From Cellvibrionales bacterium UBA4495 (GTDB lineage Bacteria; Pseudomonadota; Gammaproteobacteria; Pseudomonadales; Porticoccaceae): a DNA stretch of 26,696 nt. The notes below the pieces were generated by a model. It did no database searches and had not been told where the DNA came from. It saw only the letters and a program-made list of their open reading frames with translations. Every line of letters starts with the position of its first letter. Positions within the stretch are counted from its first letter, which is position 1. Location of the stretch: NCBI GenBank assembly GCA_002388905.1, contig DGNJ01000113.1, forward strand, positions 5,921-32,616. The letters run 5' to 3'. Shown here in pieces: positions 14,318-22,383 of this stretch. The translations under genes and the position numbers were made by a program.

Positions 14318-15577
14318 TTATTTGACTTCTTCCCGTACCGGAAATTTTTCAAAATAGAAATCGAATCGTTTGCGCACATCCGCCGGTTCGAGACCAAAGT
14401 CGCGGCGCAGGTCATAGACGACGCGCCCATGTTTTCCCCGGGGATGGCTGTCGAGAAAGTCGTGCAGTTCCGCCAGGGCGTCATCGGTGAGAGGGAGTTC
14501 CGCTTTCCGGTAGATTTCCCGCAAAACGGTGTCGGTGTCGCTCATCAATTCGTGAAAATAGACGTCGAGGGTCTGGCTTTCGGGCAGCAGGTCCCGATCC
14601 CGGACGCAGCGTTGCAGCAGGCGCTCATAGCGATCAATCCAGTATTCCGCCTGCTCGTCGGCATTGACGCTTTTGCGCAGTATGCGGGCGGCATAGCAGG
14701 ACATGGTAATGGCCGACTGGATCGACGCCACCGGGTCCCGGTGAGTGATCACGAAGGTGGCATCGGGAAAGGTCTTGTAGAGCACAGGAAGCTGCTCCAT
14801 ATGCTGCGGACACTTGAGCACCCAGCGGTTGGGTCCCTTGAGCCAGGTAAGTGCCTGGAGCGCTTTTTTGAGATAGGCATAAGTGCCGCTCTGGTCGTGA
14901 CTCAGGTAATAATCCCGCCAACGGGGCACCATGGCCAGCCACTCGATCAGGTAGGACGAGAAATCGATGGCCTGCAACTCGATATCCTCGCTGACGTGAT
15001 CCGGGGAAAATTCGTGCATGGCCTTCATATAGGGCAGGACCGCATCCTGTTGCTGCCAGCCTTCCGCCGCCCGGGTCCACCGGGGATCGGTCTCGCCGGG
15101 AGCCACCTCGTCCTCCGGCGCCGGAACGGGCGCAATCGCCTCCCACCAGGGCAGCGATCGCAGCCGGCTGTCGGCGCTGATTAGATTGAGCAGGTGGGTG
15201 GTGCCGGAACGGGGCAGGCCGGCCACAATGATGGGGCGGTCTATTTCAATATCGAGTATTTCCGGATGCCGCTTGATCAGGTCTTCCAGGCGCAGACGCG
15301 TGGCGGCATAACGCACCGTCATCTGGAACAAATTGATGCGGGTAACCGCCGATGCGCCCTCATCCTCGTCGATGGCCCGCAGCCAGACCCGCAGGCGCTC
15401 CCGGAAATCCTCATCGCCGAAGTCCGAAAGACCTGTTTCGGCCTTTGCCGCTTCCAGTACCGCTTCCTCGGTAAACGCCACCGGGTGGGCCCCGGCCTGC
15501 TCGAGTACGGTCTTCTGAAGTTCCGTCAATTGCGGATCGTGCAGATCCCGGATATCGATAATCGTGTCGTCACTCAT
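14318..15577 (-). CDS. Second sulfotransferase family protein (Sulfotransfer_3 type)
   Basis: This 419-residue paralogue-like sulfotransferase has its 5'-phosphosulfate loop at IIVAGLPRSGTTHLLNL (about 116-132) and its 3'-phosphate motif at THRDPVASIQS (about 278-288). The C-terminal block GKHGRVVYDLRRDFGL matches that of the protein at 533-1705. The N-terminus is longer than in the first protein. ATG 15577 has a GGAGAAGGA tract upstream; the 37-codon extension to 15688 is arginine-rich, has no ribosome site and is rejected. It probably sulfates a small hydroxylated compound with PAPS; the acceptor is unknown. It sits alone, downstream of a TetR gene on the same strand with a 244-nt gap. Confidence 0.9.
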   Translation of the reverse strand: MSDDTIIDIRDLHDPQLTELQKTVLEQAGAHPVAFTEEAVLEAAKAETGLSDFGDEDFRERLRVWLRAIDEDEGASAVTRINLFQMTVRYAATRLRLEDLIKRHPEILDIEIDRPIIVAGLPRSGTTHLLNLISADSRLRSLPWWEAIAPVPAPEDEVAPGETDPRWTRAAEGWQQQDAVLPYMKAMHEFSPDHVSEDIELQAIDFSSYLIEWLAMVPRWRDYYLSHDQSGTYAYLKKALQALTWLKGPNRWVLKCPQHMEQLPVLYKTFPDATFVITHRDPVASIQSAITMSCYAARILRKSVNADEQAEYWIDRYERLLQRCVRDRDLLPESQTLDVYFHELMSDTDTVLREIYRKAELPLTDDALAELHDFLDSHPRGKHGRVVYDLRRDFGLEPADVRKRFDFYFEKFPVREEVK

Positions 15578-15821
15578 GCTCTGTTTTCCTTCTCCTATGT
15601 CGATACCCGGCCCGGGAGAATAAACCCGTCGTACCGGGCTGGCACAGCGTCGCCGCAAGATAAAGAAATACCGGCCGCGGCTATTCACTGCATCAGATTC
15701 AGTCTAAAGGGCGGCACATCCGGGGAAAAGCGTTTTCACTTGGCAAAAAGCGACAGGTTACGATATAGGCGCCACAAAGCCACAGCGATGCCAGTGTGGG
15801 ATATCCCGGTGTGTTTCCCGG

Positions 15822-16442
15822 TCAGGCATTTCCATAATAGGCCATGAATACGGCCACCGCATGTCTCGCCTCCCCGGCGATTTTTTTTTGGGCGGGCGGC
15901 GATGAAACATTGAACAGCACCTCCTGGTAAACACCTGACTGGCATAAACCGAACAAAACTTTCGCCGCCTTTACCGGGTCGTCCTTGCGCAGGTCACCGG
16001 ATTTCATTGCCTCCTCGAGATAGGCTGACAGATGCCGTGCCCCGAACTCCGGACCATTGGCAAAAAAGGCTTTCCCGATGGCCGGAATTTTGTCCACCTC
16101 GGCAATCACGAGACGATTCAGGGCAAGATCGGTTTCAGACATGATGGCGTTGAGAAAGAGCCGGCAGAAGGTGGTGAGCACATCCCGTGGCTTACCGCCC
16201 TGTTCGATGGCGCCGAAAAGCGTTTGCGAATGGGTTTCGACAAAAGCCCGAATGCAGGCAATGAACAGCTCTTCCTTGTTTTTTACGGTGTTATAGAGGG
16301 TTCCCTTGGAACCACCAACGCGGGCTGCGATGGTAGCCATGGAGGTACGGCTGTAACCGTTCTCCAGAAAGGCATCCAGGGCAATAGCCAGTATGCGCCG
16401 ACGCCGTTCCTCTTTCTGACTCACGGCCTGAGTTTGCTCCAT
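15822..16442 (-). CDS. TetR/AcrR-family transcriptional regulator
   Basis: This 206-residue repressor carries its N-terminal helix-turn-helix at RRRILAIALDAFLENGYSRT and SMATIAARVGGSKGTLYNTVKNKEELF. The C-terminal helices (CRLFLNAIMSETDLALNRLV to HAVAVFMAYYG) form a ligand-binding domain resembling the AefR-like TetR_C_7 type. ATG 16442 is chosen with GGAAAA upstream; an in-frame TTG at 16466 is less likely. It diverges from an SDR gene, and the 350-bp gap contains two palindromes built on TTGACCG, the arrangement expected for autoregulation and control of the divergent SDR/LLM genes. The effector is unknown and is presumably a substrate of that pathway. Confidence 0.92.
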   Translation of the reverse strand: MEQTQAVSQKEERRRRILAIALDAFLENGYSRTSMATIAARVGGSKGTLYNTVKNKEELFIACIRAFVETHSQTLFGAIEQGGKPRDVLTTFCRLFLNAIMSETDLALNRLVIAEVDKIPAIGKAFFANGPEFGARHLSAYLEEAMKSGDLRKDDPVKAAKVLFGLCQSGVYQEVLFNVSSPPAQKKIAGEARHAVAVFMAYYGNA

Positions 16443-16495
16443 GAATTTTCCGGGACCCTTGCCCAAAACAGCCGCTGATCCTATAAGCCCATCAT

Positions 16496-16506
16496 TTGAC
16501 CGTCAA
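16496..16506. promoter_or_regulatory. Candidate TetR operator 1
   Basis: TTGAC-C-GTCAA is a perfect palindrome centred at 16501, 54 bp upstream of the TetR start. Its left half TTGACCG is identical to the half-site of the second palindrome. Confidence 0.45.
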
Positions 16507-16554
16507 GCGACAGGCGAGGCTCGGCGAAGAGCTGCGGATTGACAGCACACACCA

Positions 16555-16575
16555 TTGACCGTACAGCTCGGTCAA
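16555..16575. promoter_or_regulatory. Candidate TetR operator 2
   Basis: TTGACCG (16555-16561), a 7-bp spacer and CGGTCAA (16569-16575) form a perfect 7-bp inverted repeat of 21 bp. This size and symmetry fit a TetR-dimer operator in the divergent region. Confidence 0.55.
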
Positions 16576-16792
16576 CAAGTGACAACCCCGTAAATCGGCA
16601 CCCTTTATCCCCTTTTCCGGGAGCATGGATCCTAGTGTGCCTTTTGCAGAATTGCCGCGACGGCGCCCGGTCTCAACGCTTCCACCTGGATCAAGTGTCA
16701 GCGGTGTGGAATATGTGGACAGCAATACCCGCGCTCGCTGTGCAATAATCGGCCAGCGAAACGATCGATAAATTGGATAATGAGGAGAAATT

Positions 16793-17575
16793 ATGGCTTC
16801 TGTACTTGACCGCTTCCGCCTCGATGGTCGGACCGCAATCCTTACCGGTGTCGGCCCCGGCGTCGGCGAACACGTCGCCAAGGCCTACGCCGAACTGGGG
16901 GCCAACGTAGTCATTTCGGCCCGCTCCATGGACCGGCTCGAGCGCATCGCCGGGGAGATCAATGCCAAAGACGGGGGTCGTGCCGTCCCGGTGTCCGTGG
17001 ATGCCGGCAGGCGGGAAGACCTGGAAAAGCTCGTCAAAACCGCCCATGACAATTTCGGCCCGATCCATATTGTCTTCAATAATGCCGCCGCCGGCGTTGT
17101 CTACGGCAAGGACGGCGGGGGCATCTGGGACAATACCGACGAGGTCTGGAAAGAAGCCATGGATGTCAACGTGCTGGCCACCTGGCGCCTGGCCGAACTG
17201 ACCACGGCGGACATGCAGGAACATGGCGAAGGCAGCATCATTTCCGTGGAAAGCTGCGGCGGCTTCACGCCCCTGCCGCCAGCCATTGCCTATGGTACCA
17301 GCAAGGCGGCGCTGCTGTTTGTGGTGCGTTCCCTTGCCAAGGCCCTTGCTCCCCATACCCGGGTCAACTGCCTCTGTGTTGGTTCCATGAGTCCCGATGG
17401 CCAGGAAGCGGAAATCCACCGGGGCCTGGGGCTCGCCGAACGCAACGCCATCAAACGTTTCGGAGCCGCCGACGAAGCCGTTGGTGCCGCCATTCTGCTG
17501 GCCGGCAAAGGGTCGAGTTACACCACCGGCAGTACGGTTTTCGTCGAGGGCGGACGTGTCGGCACCATCGCCTGA
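16793..17575 (+). CDS. SDR-family NAD(P)-dependent oxidoreductase
   Basis: This 260-residue classical short-chain dehydrogenase has the cofactor loop T-G-V-G-P-G-V-G near residues 18-25 and NNAAAG after strand 4. The catalytic S154 and Y167-x-x-x-K171 have the normal 13-residue Ser-Tyr spacing. The C-terminus closes with TTGSTVFVEGG. It interconverts a hydroxyl and a keto group on an unknown substrate. GAGGAG lies 6 nt before the ATG. It is the first gene rightward from the TetR regulator and is followed after 108 nt by an LLM oxidoreductase, so both probably form one TetR-controlled unit. Confidence 0.92.
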   Translation: MASVLDRFRLDGRTAILTGVGPGVGEHVAKAYAELGANVVISARSMDRLERIAGEINAKDGGRAVPVSVDAGRREDLEKLVKTAHDNFGPIHIVFNNAAAGVVYGKDGGGIWDNTDEVWKEAMDVNVLATWRLAELTTADMQEHGEGSIISVESCGGFTPLPPAIAYGTSKAALLFVVRSLAKALAPHTRVNCLCVGSMSPDGQEAEIHRGLGLAERNAIKRFGAADEAVGAAILLAGKGSSYTTGSTVFVEGGRVGTIA

Positions 17576-17683
17576 TAAGGCAGGAAACGGCCGGAGCCTT
17601 CCCGCACAGGCGCTGCGCCGGGCAGATAATCTCCGACGGCGGAACTTCGGCTTTTGTTAGACAAGAAAAAGGGGGAAACAACC

Positions 17684-18691
17684 ATGAAACTCGGCGTATG
17701 CCACCTCTGGGGTGAGAGCCCCGACACCTTCCGGGACGAACTGCGCCTGTCCCATGAACTGGGTTACGACATCATCGGCATCGGCGACTCGCCCGCGGGC
17801 TGGCGGGAACTTTATATTTCCATGACCCTGGCGGCCCTGGAGTGCGACAGTGCCACCATCATCCCCTGGGTCACCTCCCCCTTCCTGCGCCACCCCCTCA
17901 TTGCCGCCAGCTCGCTGGCCACCCTGCAGTCCCTGAGCGGCGGGCGCATCGCCATGGGCCTGGCCACCGGCGGCAGCAATGTCATGGCCGCCGGCATGAA
18001 GCCGGCCCGGCAGACAGAGATCCGCGAATACTGGAATGCCCTGCGGGACCTGCTGGACGGCAAACCCGCCCGGTATGAAGGCAGAAAGATTGCGCCCCTG
18101 CAGCACCCGGCACCGGAAACACCCATCTATTACTCCGCCTTTGGCCCCAGGGCCCTCAAACTGGCCGGCGAAAAAAGCGATGGAGTCATCATGTTCGCCA
18201 ACATGGACCTGGACCAGACCGCCCGCAAGATCGAGGCGGTCCGCGAGGGCGCCCGGGTGGCGGGTCGCAACCCGGACGACCTGGAAATCCTGGTCACCGC
18301 GTTCTGCTCGATCCGCCCCACCCGGGAGCAGGCCATTGAGGACCTCAAGGCGTTCATCGTGGTCAACGGCATGGCCATCCGCACGCCGGAAATGCTCGCC
18401 CGGGTGCCGGAGCACCTCAAGCCGGCGCTGGCGGAACTGCAGCGCCGTTACGACCCCACCGAGCACGTGGTGGCCGGCGGCAAGAACGCCCGCATGCTCG
18501 ACGCACTCGACCCGGCACTGAAGGAGTTCCTTGCCGCTGCCGATACCATCATGGGTACTGAAGAGGAAGTTCAAGCCGTTCTGGACGGCCTGAGAAACCT
18601 GGGCGTCACCGCTTTTATCACCAATATGCCCGGCCACGCCGATCGCCAGGGCAATATGCGCGCCCTGGCCCGGCTCTTCAATAAACCCTGA
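17684..18691 (+). CDS. LLM-class flavin-dependent oxidoreductase (MerR/methylene-H4MPT reductase-like)
   Basis: This 335-residue luciferase-like TIM-barrel protein starts MKLGVCHLWGESPDTFRDEL. Family patterns include SHELGYDIIGIGDSPAGW, then TIIPWVTSPFLRHPLIAASSLATLQSLSGGRIAMGLATGGSN at the flavin site, and TPIYYSAFGPRALKLAGEKSDGVI. This group uses FMN or F420 to oxidise or reduce small molecules; the cofactor cannot be decided from the sequence. A GGGGGAAA ribosome site supports ATG 17684; ten in-frame codons upstream are rejected. It belongs to a different LLM subgroup from the protein at 4097-5014. A terminator follows, so it ends the TetR-adjacent unit. Confidence 0.87.
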   Translation: MKLGVCHLWGESPDTFRDELRLSHELGYDIIGIGDSPAGWRELYISMTLAALECDSATIIPWVTSPFLRHPLIAASSLATLQSLSGGRIAMGLATGGSNVMAAGMKPARQTEIREYWNALRDLLDGKPARYEGRKIAPLQHPAPETPIYYSAFGPRALKLAGEKSDGVIMFANMDLDQTARKIEAVREGARVAGRNPDDLEILVTAFCSIRPTREQAIEDLKAFIVVNGMAIRTPEMLARVPEHLKPALAELQRRYDPTEHVVAGGKNARMLDALDPALKEFLAAADTIMGTEEEVQAVLDGLRNLGVTAFITNMPGHADRQGNMRALARLFNKP

Positions 18692-18704
18692 GCCACCGCC
18701 GGCT

Positions 18705-18751
18705 CGAATCCAATGCACCGGGTATCGGTCGCCCGGGGGGGATTCGTTTTT
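18705..18751 (+). terminator. Candidate rho-independent terminator after second LLM gene
   Basis: Outer arms CGAATCC (18705-18711) and GGATTCG (18740-18746) enclose inner arms CCGGG (18718-18722) and CCCGG (18732-18736), and TTTTT follows directly at 18747-18751. The stem is interrupted by unpaired bases, so strength is uncertain, but the position 13 nt after the stop fits. Confidence 0.65.
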
Positions 18752-18919
18752 AGCAATGAACGGGGGACGGTGCTTCTTTCAGGAAATTATGGAGCAGGTC
18801 GATAGCGCCGACAAAAAGCATCCGGCTATGGAATTCCGGTTGACTGGCCGCCCCTCCCGTGACAGGTTAGCGACTCCGACAGGTCAGGCAAAATACCAAG
18901 AATTCTGGCAGGACTGACA

Positions 18920-21610
18920 ATGGAAGATATTCTCAGATTTGCGTTACTGGGACTCGGTGCCGGTGCTATCTACGTGCTGGCGGCACAGGGGCTCGTACTC
19001 ATCTACCGCGGCTCGGGTACCATCAATTTTGCCCACGGCGCCATGGCCCTGCTCTCCGCCGGCGTCTTTGTGGAGCTGCACCATGATTACCAGTTGCCTC
19101 TAATCATCGCCGGCGCTATCGGTATCGCGGTTTCCGCGCTTATCGGTTTCCTGATGGACTATGCCATCATGCGGCGAATCAGCTCGTCGTCACCCCTGGC
19201 ACGGATGGTGGTCACCCTGGGCGTGCTCGCCATTGTCGAATCCACGGTCATCCTCCGTTATGGTTCCGGGCTGCGTTTCGTCGAGCAATACCTGCCCAGC
19301 CAGCAGTTGACTCTCTGGGGCGAGACCGCCATCGGCGCCGACCGGTTGATCCTCTGTGCCGTGGCCATCGTCGCCACCTTCCTGCTCTGGGCCATGTACA
19401 ATCTCACCGAATTCGGCCGGCAGACCACCGCCGTCACCGAAAGTCCCCGCTCGGCGGCGGCCGTTGGTATTTCACCGAACCGGATTTCCCAGCTTAACTG
19501 GACACTGGGCAGCGCCATGGCGGGGCTCGCCGGCATCCTTTTTGTGCCCCTTACCGGGCTGATGCCGGTGATCTTCGTGCTGCTTATCATTCCCATGCTG
19601 GCCACGGCCCTGGTGGGCAACTTCACCTCCTTCCCACTGACCCTGGCCGGCGGCCTGATTATCGGTATCGCCCAGTCATTGATCAGCTATTCAGGGGCCG
19701 GCACCGGCTGGCCGGAGACCATCCCCCTGCTGATCATCATTGCGGTGCTGGTGTTCCGGGGCCACGCCCTGCCCCTGCGCGGGTACCTCACGGACAAGCT
19801 GCCGGCGGCGCGGGGCACTTCCCCGCCGGGGCTGGTGGGGCTGGTGGCCACGCTGGCCACCGTCGTGCTGATCTATACCACCTCGACAGACTTCGTCAAC
19901 GCCATTGCCGGCTCCCTGATCGCCGCCACCATCATTCTCTCCATCGTGTTGCTGACCGGCTTCACCGGCCAGGTCTCCCTGGGCCAGTATGCCTTCGTGG
20001 GCATGGGCGCCTTTGTGTCGGCAAGGCTCGCCGACCTGTACGGCATTTCCTTCCCTGTGGCTTTTCTCATCGGGGTCCTGTTCACCGTGCCCGTGGGCCT
20101 GCTTTTCGCCCTGCCCGCCCTGCGCACCCGGGGCATCAATCTCGCCATCGTCACCCTCGGCCTGGGCTTCGCCCTGGACAGCCTGGTGTTCAAGAACAAG
20201 GACCTCACCGGCGGCTTCGAGGGCACCACCATCGACCCGCCGGCACTGTTCGGCCTCAGCCTGGATTCCATCGCACACCCGGAACGTTATGCACTGGCCA
20301 CCCTGGTGCTCTTTGTCCTGTGCGCGCTGATGGTGATCAACCTCCGTCGCGGCACCGTGGGTCGACGCCTGCTGGCAACGCGCTCCAACGAGCGCGCCGC
20401 CGCCGCCCTCGGAATCAGTGTCACCGGAGCCAAACTGTACGCGTTTGCTTTGGCCGCCGGCATCGCGGCGGCCGCCGGGGTGCTCGATGCCTTCCGTTTT
20501 CCCAACGTCCGTTTCGACGTGGGCTACTCCAACTTCGAATCCGTGCCCGCAGTGCTGATGGCCTTTCTCGGCGGCATTGGGTTTATCGGTGGCGCCGTTA
20601 TTGGTGGCCTGATGTCGTTTGGCGGGGTCATGAACGAACTCCTGACCCGTCTTATCGAACTCAATGAATGGCAGGGCATGGTGATCGGCATCGGCGCCAT
20701 TGTTATCGTCCTGGCCCATCCAGACGGCCTCGCCGAGGAAATAGCCCGTCGATGCCGACACCTGACCGGCGGTCGCCTGGCGGGCAGGAAAGACAGCCCT
20801 GTCCCGTCGGCCAACGACGGCGAGGTGATGCCCTGCCCGCCGCAAACGCTCGGGGTGGAGGGCGTCACTGTGCGTTTCGGCGGCGTGGTGGCCCTCAACG
20901 AGGTCGGTTTCGAGGTTCCGCCGGGCCGGGTCACGGGCCTGATCGGCCCCAACGGCGCCGGCAAGACCACACTTATCGATACGATCACCGGGTTCGCCCG
21001 GCCCAGTGCCGGCGAGATCCGCCTCGGCGACCGGCCACTGGCCACCGCCACGCCGGCACAGCGGGCGCGACTGGGCCTGAGCCGGACCTTCCAGAACCTG
21101 GAACTGTTTTCCGACCTCACCGTCGGCGACAATATCCGGGTAGCCTGTGACCCTCGCCACCACAGCGCCTACCTGCGCGACCTGGTCAGCCCGCCGGCCG
21201 TACCTTTCCCTCCCTCCGCCGCACGGGCCATCGAGGTCTTCGGGCTCGGTTCCGAGTTGCACCGCAAGCCGGACGAACTGAGTTTCGGCCAACGTCGCCT
21301 GCTGGGTATCGCCCGGGCCGTGGCGGCCAACCCGTCGGTGCTGCTGCTGGACGAGCCCGCCGCCGGCCTCGACCCGGAGGAGACCGGCGAGCTCAGGGAG
21401 TTGATCCGGGCCCTGGCGGACACCTGGGGCATGGCGGTTCTTCTCGTGGAACACGATATGGACCTGGTAATGAAGGTCTGTGACCACATTGTCGTACTGG
21501 ACTTCGGCAACAAGCTCGCCGAGGGCGACCCGGCGTCCATCAGCGCCGATAGCCAGGTCAGGGCCGCATACCTGGGCGAGGACGATTCCCGGGAGGAGGT
21601 TGAACAATGA
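18920..21610 (+). CDS. Fused Liv-type ABC importer: LivH permease, LivM permease and LivG ATPase in one chain
   Basis: This 896-residue protein joins three normally separate subunits. Residues 1-about 295 are a LivH-like permease (GAIYVLAAQGLVLIYRGSGTINFAHGAMA). About 300-610 are a LivM-like permease (LLTGFTGQVSLGQYAFVGMGAF, and LRRGTVGRRLLATRSNERAAAALGI, the ATPase-contacting EAA-like loop). About 640-896 are a LivG-type ATPase: Walker A GPNGAGKT 676-683, Q-loop FQNLELF, signature LSFGQ 787-791, Walker B LLLDEP with D811-E812 and H-loop LVEHD. It lies in the inner membrane. AGGA precedes the ATG. It overlaps the LivF gene by 4 nt. Substrates of this class include branched amino acids, amides and aromatic or short organic acids; catabolic context favours the latter. 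Confidence 0.92.
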   Translation: MEDILRFALLGLGAGAIYVLAAQGLVLIYRGSGTINFAHGAMALLSAGVFVELHHDYQLPLIIAGAIGIAVSALIGFLMDYAIMRRISSSSPLARMVVTLGVLAIVESTVILRYGSGLRFVEQYLPSQQLTLWGETAIGADRLILCAVAIVATFLLWAMYNLTEFGRQTTAVTESPRSAAAVGISPNRISQLNWTLGSAMAGLAGILFVPLTGLMPVIFVLLIIPMLATALVGNFTSFPLTLAGGLIIGIAQSLISYSGAGTGWPETIPLLIIIAVLVFRGHALPLRGYLTDKLPAARGTSPPGLVGLVATLATVVLIYTTSTDFVNAIAGSLIAATIILSIVLLTGFTGQVSLGQYAFVGMGAFVSARLADLYGISFPVAFLIGVLFTVPVGLLFALPALRTRGINLAIVTLGLGFALDSLVFKNKDLTGGFEGTTIDPPALFGLSLDSIAHPERYALATLVLFVLCALMVINLRRGTVGRRLLATRSNERAAAALGISVTGAKLYAFALAAGIAAAAGVLDAFRFPNVRFDVGYSNFESVPAVLMAFLGGIGFIGGAVIGGLMSFGGVMNELLTRLIELNEWQGMVIGIGAIVIVLAHPDGLAEEIARRCRHLTGGRLAGRKDSPVPSANDGEVMPCPPQTLGVEGVTVRFGGVVALNEVGFEVPPGRVTGLIGPNGAGKTTLIDTITGFARPSAGEIRLGDRPLATATPAQRARLGLSRTFQNLELFSDLTVGDNIRVACDPRHHSAYLRDLVSPPAVPFPPSAARAIEVFGLGSELHRKPDELSFGQRRLLGIARAVAANPSVLLLDEPAAGLDPEETGELRELIRALADTWGMAVLLVEHDMDLVMKVCDHIVVLDFGNKLAEGDPASISADSQVRAAYLGEDDSREEVEQ

Positions 21611-22329
21611 GCAAGACTGTCCTGGAGGCCCGGAACCTGTCCGTTGGATATGGCGGTCAGGCGGTGGTGCGAGATCTCAATCTGGCGGTCCGGGCGGGGG
21701 AGATCGTCTGCCTGTTCGGCAACAATGGTTCGGGCAAAACCTCCACGCTGCTCACCCTGGCCGGGGAACTTCCCCCCATCGACGGCGAGACCCGTTTTCT
21801 CGGGGAGGCCACCCGCGCGCCACTCTACCAGCGAGTGCGCCGGGGCCTGGCCTTTATCACCGATGAACGATCCCTGGTTTTCAGTCTCACCGCCAGGGAT
21901 AACCTGCGCCTGCGCGGTGGCTCCGTGGACGGCGCCCTGGCGCTGTTCCCCGAACTGGAACCCCACCTGGACAAGCCGGCGGGGCTGCTGTCCGGCGGTC
22001 AGCAGCAAATGGTGGCCATGGCGCGCAGCCTCGCCAACGAACCCCGTGTACTGATGGCCGACGAGCTGTCCCTGGGCCTGGCACCGAAACTGGTGGACCG
22101 CCTGCTGCGGGCGCTGCGCCAGGCCGCCGATCGCGGGCTCGGGGTTCTGCTGGTGGAGCAGCATGTCAGCAAGGCGCTGGCGATCAGCGACCGCGCCCTG
22201 GTCCTGAGCCAGGGTCGTGTGGTCCTGGAAGGGGACGCCGCCGACCTGAAGCAGAGGGTCGGCGATATCGAGGCGGCCTACCTGGCGGGCGCCAGCGAAA
22301 AGCACCGGACGGATAAACATAGCGGGTAA
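21607..22329 (+). CDS. LivF-type ABC transporter ATPase
   Basis: This 240-residue ATPase has Walker A FGNNGSGKTS near residues 38-47, signature LSGGQQQMVAMARSL near 130-144, Walker B VLMADELSLGLAP and H-loop LLVEQH. The usual D-E-P of Walker B is D-E-L here, a rare but probably tolerable change. The LGLAPKLVD stretch is diagnostic for the LivF branch. Its ATG overlaps the stop of the fused subunit as ATGA, showing translational coupling. It supplies the second ATPase of the importer, which pairs with the LivG domain of the fusion. Confidence 0.93.
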   Translation: MSKTVLEARNLSVGYGGQAVVRDLNLAVRAGEIVCLFGNNGSGKTSTLLTLAGELPPIDGETRFLGEATRAPLYQRVRRGLAFITDERSLVFSLTARDNLRLRGGSVDGALALFPELEPHLDKPAGLLSGGQQQMVAMARSLANEPRVLMADELSLGLAPKLVDRLLRALRQAADRGLGVLLVEQHVSKALAISDRALVLSQGRVVLEGDAADLKQRVGDIEAAYLAGASEKHRTDKHSG

Positions 22330-22335
22330 TACGAG

Positions 22336-22357
22336 CCCGATAATCGATATTGTCGGG
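22336..22357 (+). other. Intercistronic hairpin between LivF ATPase and solute-binding protein genes
   Basis: CCCGATAAT (22336-22344) pairs with ATTGTCGGG (22349-22357), a 9-bp stem with one G-U and a CGAT tetraloop. No T-run follows. It sits in the 54-nt gap and may protect or attenuate one part of the operon message so that the binding protein is made in different amounts. Confidence 0.5.
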
Positions 22358-22383
22358 TTAATAGCACTTGGGGAAAGCGATCC

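Larger units (their letters stand above)
16443..16792. other. 350-bp divergent regulatory region between TetR and SDR genes
   Basis: No gene is supported. It holds the two TTGACCG palindromes annotated separately, a partial TTGACAG at about 16539, and GAGGAG just before the SDR ATG at 16793. A TGGACA at 16716-16721 and AATAAT at 16744-16749 are badly spaced (22 bp), so no convincing promoter is assigned. Confidence 0.55.

Noticed and set aside
19691..21607. 638-codon minus-strand frame antisense to the importer fusion
   Set aside because: The plus strand encodes intact permease and ATPase motifs; the antisense translation is rich in H, G, Q and R with no fold pattern.
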